A DNA stretch of 64,000 bases from Ciona savignyi (Eukaryota > Chordata > Ascidiacea > Phlebobranchia > Cionidae). The position numbers were made by a program, and so were the translations under genes. The first letter of the stretch is position 1, and each line of letters begins with the position of its first letter. The notes below the pieces were generated by a model that did no database searches, was not told the origin of the DNA, and saw only the letters and a list, made by a program, of their open reading frames with translations. This document shows, piece after piece, positions 61,298-64,000 of this stretch. The DNA is taken from positions 130,375 to 194,374 of the forward strand of contig CH002597.1 in assembly GCA_000149265.1 (NCBI GenBank). Reading direction: 5' to 3'.

Positions 61298-62618
61298 TTT
61301 TCTTTGGTGTGAGAGGCTGGTTCAATGGTTTAGCTATCTCAGCACAATTAGGAATAAAACGGAAGTAGAAATTTACCATACCCAGGAAACGTCGTAGCTG
61401 TTTCATAGTGCTGGGTTGAGGAAAGTCTTTAATGACTTGAATCTTTTCTTCCAGAGGTTCTATTCCGTCCGTCGTAATCCGGTGTCCTAAAAAATTCATG
61501 GTCGTCACACCAAACTCACATTTTGCAGGGTTCACCACAACTCCATTGTCTCTCAAGCGCTGAAAGAATATCCTGAGATGCTCTTTATGTTCCTGTTCGC
61601 TTGAACTTGCTATGAGAACGTCGTCTAAATAGCAGTAACAAAAATCCAACCCTCTGAGAATGTCGTCCATGAATCTCTGGAACGAATTCGCCGCGCAACG
61701 TAAACCGAAAGGCATCTTGAGAAATTCAAAAGCACCAAAAGGCGTCGAAATTGCGGTCTTGTGTATATCCTCAGGGTCAACAGGAATATGGTAGTACGCT
61801 TTCATTAAATCGATTTTTGAAAATATCAGTACCCCATGCAAGGAATTCACAAAGTCGTGAATGTGAGGGATTGGATACCTGTCCGGGACAGTTATGGCGT
61901 TCAATCGTCGATAGTCTCCACACAACCTCCAAGTATGATCCTTTTTTGGAACCATTAATAAAGGTGATGCCCAGTTGCTATCGGATCTTCTCACAATTCC
62001 CAGCTCAAGCATGTGCATGAATTCATCCTTCGCAATCTTGCTCATTTCCGGAGATAAACGTCGAGGTCTACAGAAAACTGGGTTTCCTTTTGTTATGATC
62101 TTATGAGTTACCTTGTGTTTTACCTCGGGAATTTTCTGTTTAGGTTTCGTGACGTCCGAAAATTCTTGCAATATAGCTTCATAACCATTTCCAGCAATTG
62201 ATGAAACGAAATTAGCCGAAATTGACGTATTTATGCCGGAATTTTCGCCTTTTATCCGTTTATTGGTGCGAGCATTAGATACTATTCTTGCCTTTAAATC
62301 TACAGTCAGATTAAAATGCTCAAGAAAGTCGGCACCCAATATAGGCAATTCCACCTCGGCAATAGTAAATATCCAGGGATATTTTTCGTCATGGCCAAAA
62401 TCCAGTTTAACAAATCGCTCACCGTATGTTGCTAGGGATGATCCATTAGAAGCTATTAAGTTTCGTCCGATATTTCGTCTGGTCCGGTCGTCTCTTATAG
62501 GTGGTATAAGACTCAAAGAGGCTCCAGTATCAATAAGATACTTAGTCGTAGTGGTCAAATCCGTTATAAATAGTAAAGATGGCGATTTTATAGTATTGCA
62601 CAAGACGTTACACGCCAT
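61248..62618 (-). CDS. pol: Protease and reverse transcriptase of pol
   Basis: An aspartic protease active site, [13 protein letters not shown], lies at about residues 28-40, with the second structural motif [12 protein letters not shown] near residue 92. The reverse transcriptase follows, with [21 protein letters not shown], the [13 protein letters not shown] block and the catalytic YLDD box in [12 protein letters not shown]. The frame runs upstream past its ATG into the gag overlap, consistent with translation by -1 frameshifting rather than from its own start. The C-terminal end runs out of frame before RNase H. Confidence 0.92.
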   Translation of the reverse strand: MACNVLCNTIKSPSLLFITDLTTTTKYLIDTGASLSLIPPIRDDRTRRNIGRNLIASNGSSLATYGERFVKLDFGHDEKYPWIFTIAEVELPILGADFLEHFNLTVDLKARIVSNARTNKRIKGENSGINTSISANFVSSIAGNGYEAILQEFSDVTKPKQKIPEVKHKVTHKIITKGNPVFCRPRRLSPEMSKIAKDEFMHMLELGIVRRSDSNWASPLLMVPKKDHTWRLCGDYRRLNAITVPDRYPIPHIHDFVNSLHGVLIFSKIDLMKAYYHIPVDPEDIHKTAISTPFGAFEFLKMPFGLRCAANSFQRFMDDILRGLDFCYCYLDDVLIASSSEQEHKEHLRIFFQRLRDNGVVVNPAKCEFGVTTMNFLGHRITTDGIEPLEEKIQVIKDFPQPSTMKQLRRFLGMVNFYFRFIPNCAEIAKPLNQPLTPKKNGKIRYSLGQRSRRSV

Positions 62619-62620
62619 AT

Positions 62621-63667
62621 CTAACGTCTTGCCTGAGAGTTTTTTTGATCTTGATGAGGGTCCTCCTTGAAATCCTTATTTTCCGTTCTTCTTTTATTCG
62701 GTCTTCTCCAATAACCTCGTCCACGATTGTTCCATTGTCTCGGCGGGTAAGCATTGTTTCGGTGATCGTCTTCGAAGTCCCTATTGTCTCGATTTTCGAC
62801 ATTCTGGAAGGCTGAAGTTGACGGTCTGTCTACTAACTGTTTGTTAAGAACCCTTAAGTTTTCCACAATCGCTAGATTGATTGAATGTAAATCACTTACA
62901 GTAGGGTTTCCTAAACCGGAAGAGGAAAATGCCGCAGCTCTTCGACTATCGTCGATTATACCATCTGCTCGGCTAGCCATCGCACATAAGGAATCACACG
63001 TAAAAGCTTTAAGTGTGCTACGTACGTTATTTGGCATACGTTCTAAAAATAGTTGTCGCAACCATATAGTCGTATTTTCATCCGGGTAAGGACCTGTCAG
63101 TTTTAACATAGCTTTCAGCATCTCCGATGGTTTCTGATCACCAAGCGGACCGAAGTTCATTAGTCTTAATATCTTATCAGTCTTCGAAACCGAATAGTGA
63201 CTTATTAACGCTTCTTTGAGGGACGTGTAAGGCATAATGCTTTCTCGTTTAGCCAACAAGTGTTCAACGTGTCGGAGATGACGAGGCCTCAGTGATTCTT
63301 TAACGAATTCAAATTTAGCGTCTTCCGAAACCACATCAAACCGACGAAAAACGCTTTCCGCAGAGTCAAACCATGACTCGGGCATATTTTCGGTAAATTC
63401 GTTTAATTTAACCGAGGATTTCCTTAAATAATCCGTTAATCCGTTTAAAACGTCGCTCAACGAAGGATCAGATCGCTTATGGTGCGTACGGGGGACAATC
63501 GTATGGTTACAATTTGGAGTCTTTACCTTACATACATCGCTATAAAATGGATTATTTCGTGACAAGTTCGGTTCTTGAATTTTTGGAGCGGGCGTGGGCA
63601 AACCAAATCTACGAGAGGAAATTGAACTGTTATCATCCAAAAAAACTATCATCGTCTTCTGGTCCAT
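62621..63667 (-). CDS. gag: Gag of the gypsy element
   Basis: 348 residues from the ATG at 63667. The central ~200 residues show the Ty3/gypsy-type Gag pattern ([18 protein letters not shown]-like [10 protein letters not shown], and [14 protein letters not shown]). The C-terminus is Arg/Asn/Gly-rich ([15 protein letters not shown]) instead of a CCHC knuckle, so nucleic-acid binding probably uses basic residues. Another frame (63633-63872) with a basic, protein-like N-terminus overlaps its start at an A7/T7 run (63639-63645), so the true Gag N-terminus may lie upstream and be frame-broken. Confidence 0.85.
   Translation of the reverse strand: MDQKTMIVFLDDNSSISSRRFGLPTPAPKIQEPNLSRNNPFYSDVCKVKTPNCNHTIVPRTHHKRSDPSLSDVLNGLTDYLRKSSVKLNEFTENMPESWFDSAESVFRRFDVVSEDAKFEFVKESLRPRHLRHVEHLLAKRESIMPYTSLKEALISHYSVSKTDKILRLMNFGPLGDQKPSEMLKAMLKLTGPYPDENTTIWLRQLFLERMPNNVRSTLKAFTCDSLCAMASRADGIIDDSRRAAAFSSSGLGNPTVSDLHSINLAIVENLRVLNKQLVDRPSTSAFQNVENRDNRDFEDDHRNNAYPPRQWNNRGRGYWRRPNKRRTENKDFKEDPHQDQKNSQARR
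62639..62645 (-). promoter_or_regulatory. -1 ribosomal frameshift heptamer A AAA AAC
   Basis: It lies in gag codons CAA-AAA-AAC, 15 nt upstream of the gag TAG (62621-62623). A -1 slip places the ribosome exactly in the protease-RT frame. A AAA AAC is an established slippery sequence. No downstream pseudoknot was modelled. Confidence 0.75.
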
Positions 63668-64000
63668 AACAACTCAAATCCTCATAAACCGTATCATACC
63701 CCAGTCTATCCTTATTTTCGGGGACAGGCGGATTTCGATCCCTTCTGATAGACTTACTGCCAAACCCAAACATTTTTTTCATTCTACCGGGCTCAGTGGG
63801 GTTTTTAAAAAATAAAGAAAAACAATTAAACCGTACCAAATCTATATAAACAGAATAACTATATAAAACCAAATAATAAATTTAGAACTTAATTGAATTG
63901 TCCGGTGAAGTTGATCTCGTTCCCGTCGTAGTAGATGCGATCGTCGTCTGTAGAATCCTCCAAATGAATCTCGCTTCTATGAACCGATGTGCGAACTTGA

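Larger units (their letters stand above)
56711..64000 (-). mobile_element. Ty3/gypsy LTR retroelement with env (5' end beyond the window)
   Basis: Minus-strand order: gag, protease-reverse transcriptase, RNase H, integrase, env, polypurine tract and 3' LTR. RT-RNase H-integrase order and motifs place it in Ty3/gypsy (Metaviridae). The 5' LTR and primer-binding site are not in the window, so the copy is cut by the window edge. Reading frames are broken near gag's N-terminus, between RT and RNase H, in the integrase zinc-finger region and in the N-terminal part of env. Most ORFs are otherwise long and clean, which suggests recent decay or base-calling errors in homopolymers. Confidence 0.9.

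Noticed and set aside
1-64000. CRISPR arrays, bacterial operons or true tRNA genes
   Set aside because: The window is eukaryotic. tRNA-like sequences are SINE heads that lack a full cloverleaf; tandem repeats have no spacer structure.

Overview
The window looks like AT-rich animal nuclear DNA: short exons with GT-AG introns, many tRNA-derived SINEs, DNA-transposon relics and MITEs. Gene content (caspase, NACHT receptor, TNF-receptor-like protein, TAF8) and the SINE and gypsy repertoire fit a tunicate such as Ciona. The species is inferred, not proven. No gene is annotated in the sequence, so I built exon models by hand, requiring splice sites and codon phase to agree across each intron.

Layout. 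1.8-3.2 kb (-): part of a BTB-BACK (KLHL-type) gene. 5.8-8.2 kb: a Kolobok-like DNA transposon with ~580 bp inverted repeats and a THAP ORF. 9.6-10.5 kb: a hAT transposase relic. 12.2-18.5 kb (-): a ten-exon NLR-type NACHT gene with one apparent 1-nt frameshift. 18.5-23.6 kb: nested SINE and MITE insertions, with no clear gene. 23.6-25.7 kb (-): a five-exon TNF-receptor-superfamily gene with one BCMA/TACI-like cysteine-rich domain, a transmembrane segment and a short tail with a TRAF-like motif; a decayed copy of its ligand-binding exon lies at 26.8 kb. 27.5-33.5 kb (+): a twelve-exon caspase. 35.3-44.8 kb (+): a thirteen-exon coiled-coil/CAP-Gly gene. 46.9-49.3 kb (-): a four-exon two-zinc-finger protein with a BESS-like C-terminus. 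51.9-55.3 kb (+): a six-exon TAF8 gene. 56.7 kb to the window end (-): a Ty3/gypsy LTR element with gag, pol and an env-like gene; its 5' LTR lies outside the window.

The NLR, TNF-receptor and caspase genes are consecutive within about 21 kb, which gives a block of innate-immunity/cell-death genes. The most unusual items are the gypsy env, whose C-terminal half resembles class III (herpesvirus gB/chuvirus-type) fusion glycoproteins; a canonical A AAA AAC -1 slippery heptamer joining gag to pol; and the BCMA-like receptor. Sequence-level oddities include the frameshift in the NLR, a SINE whose first two bases appear to act as a splice donor, and a MITE that splits a SINE.
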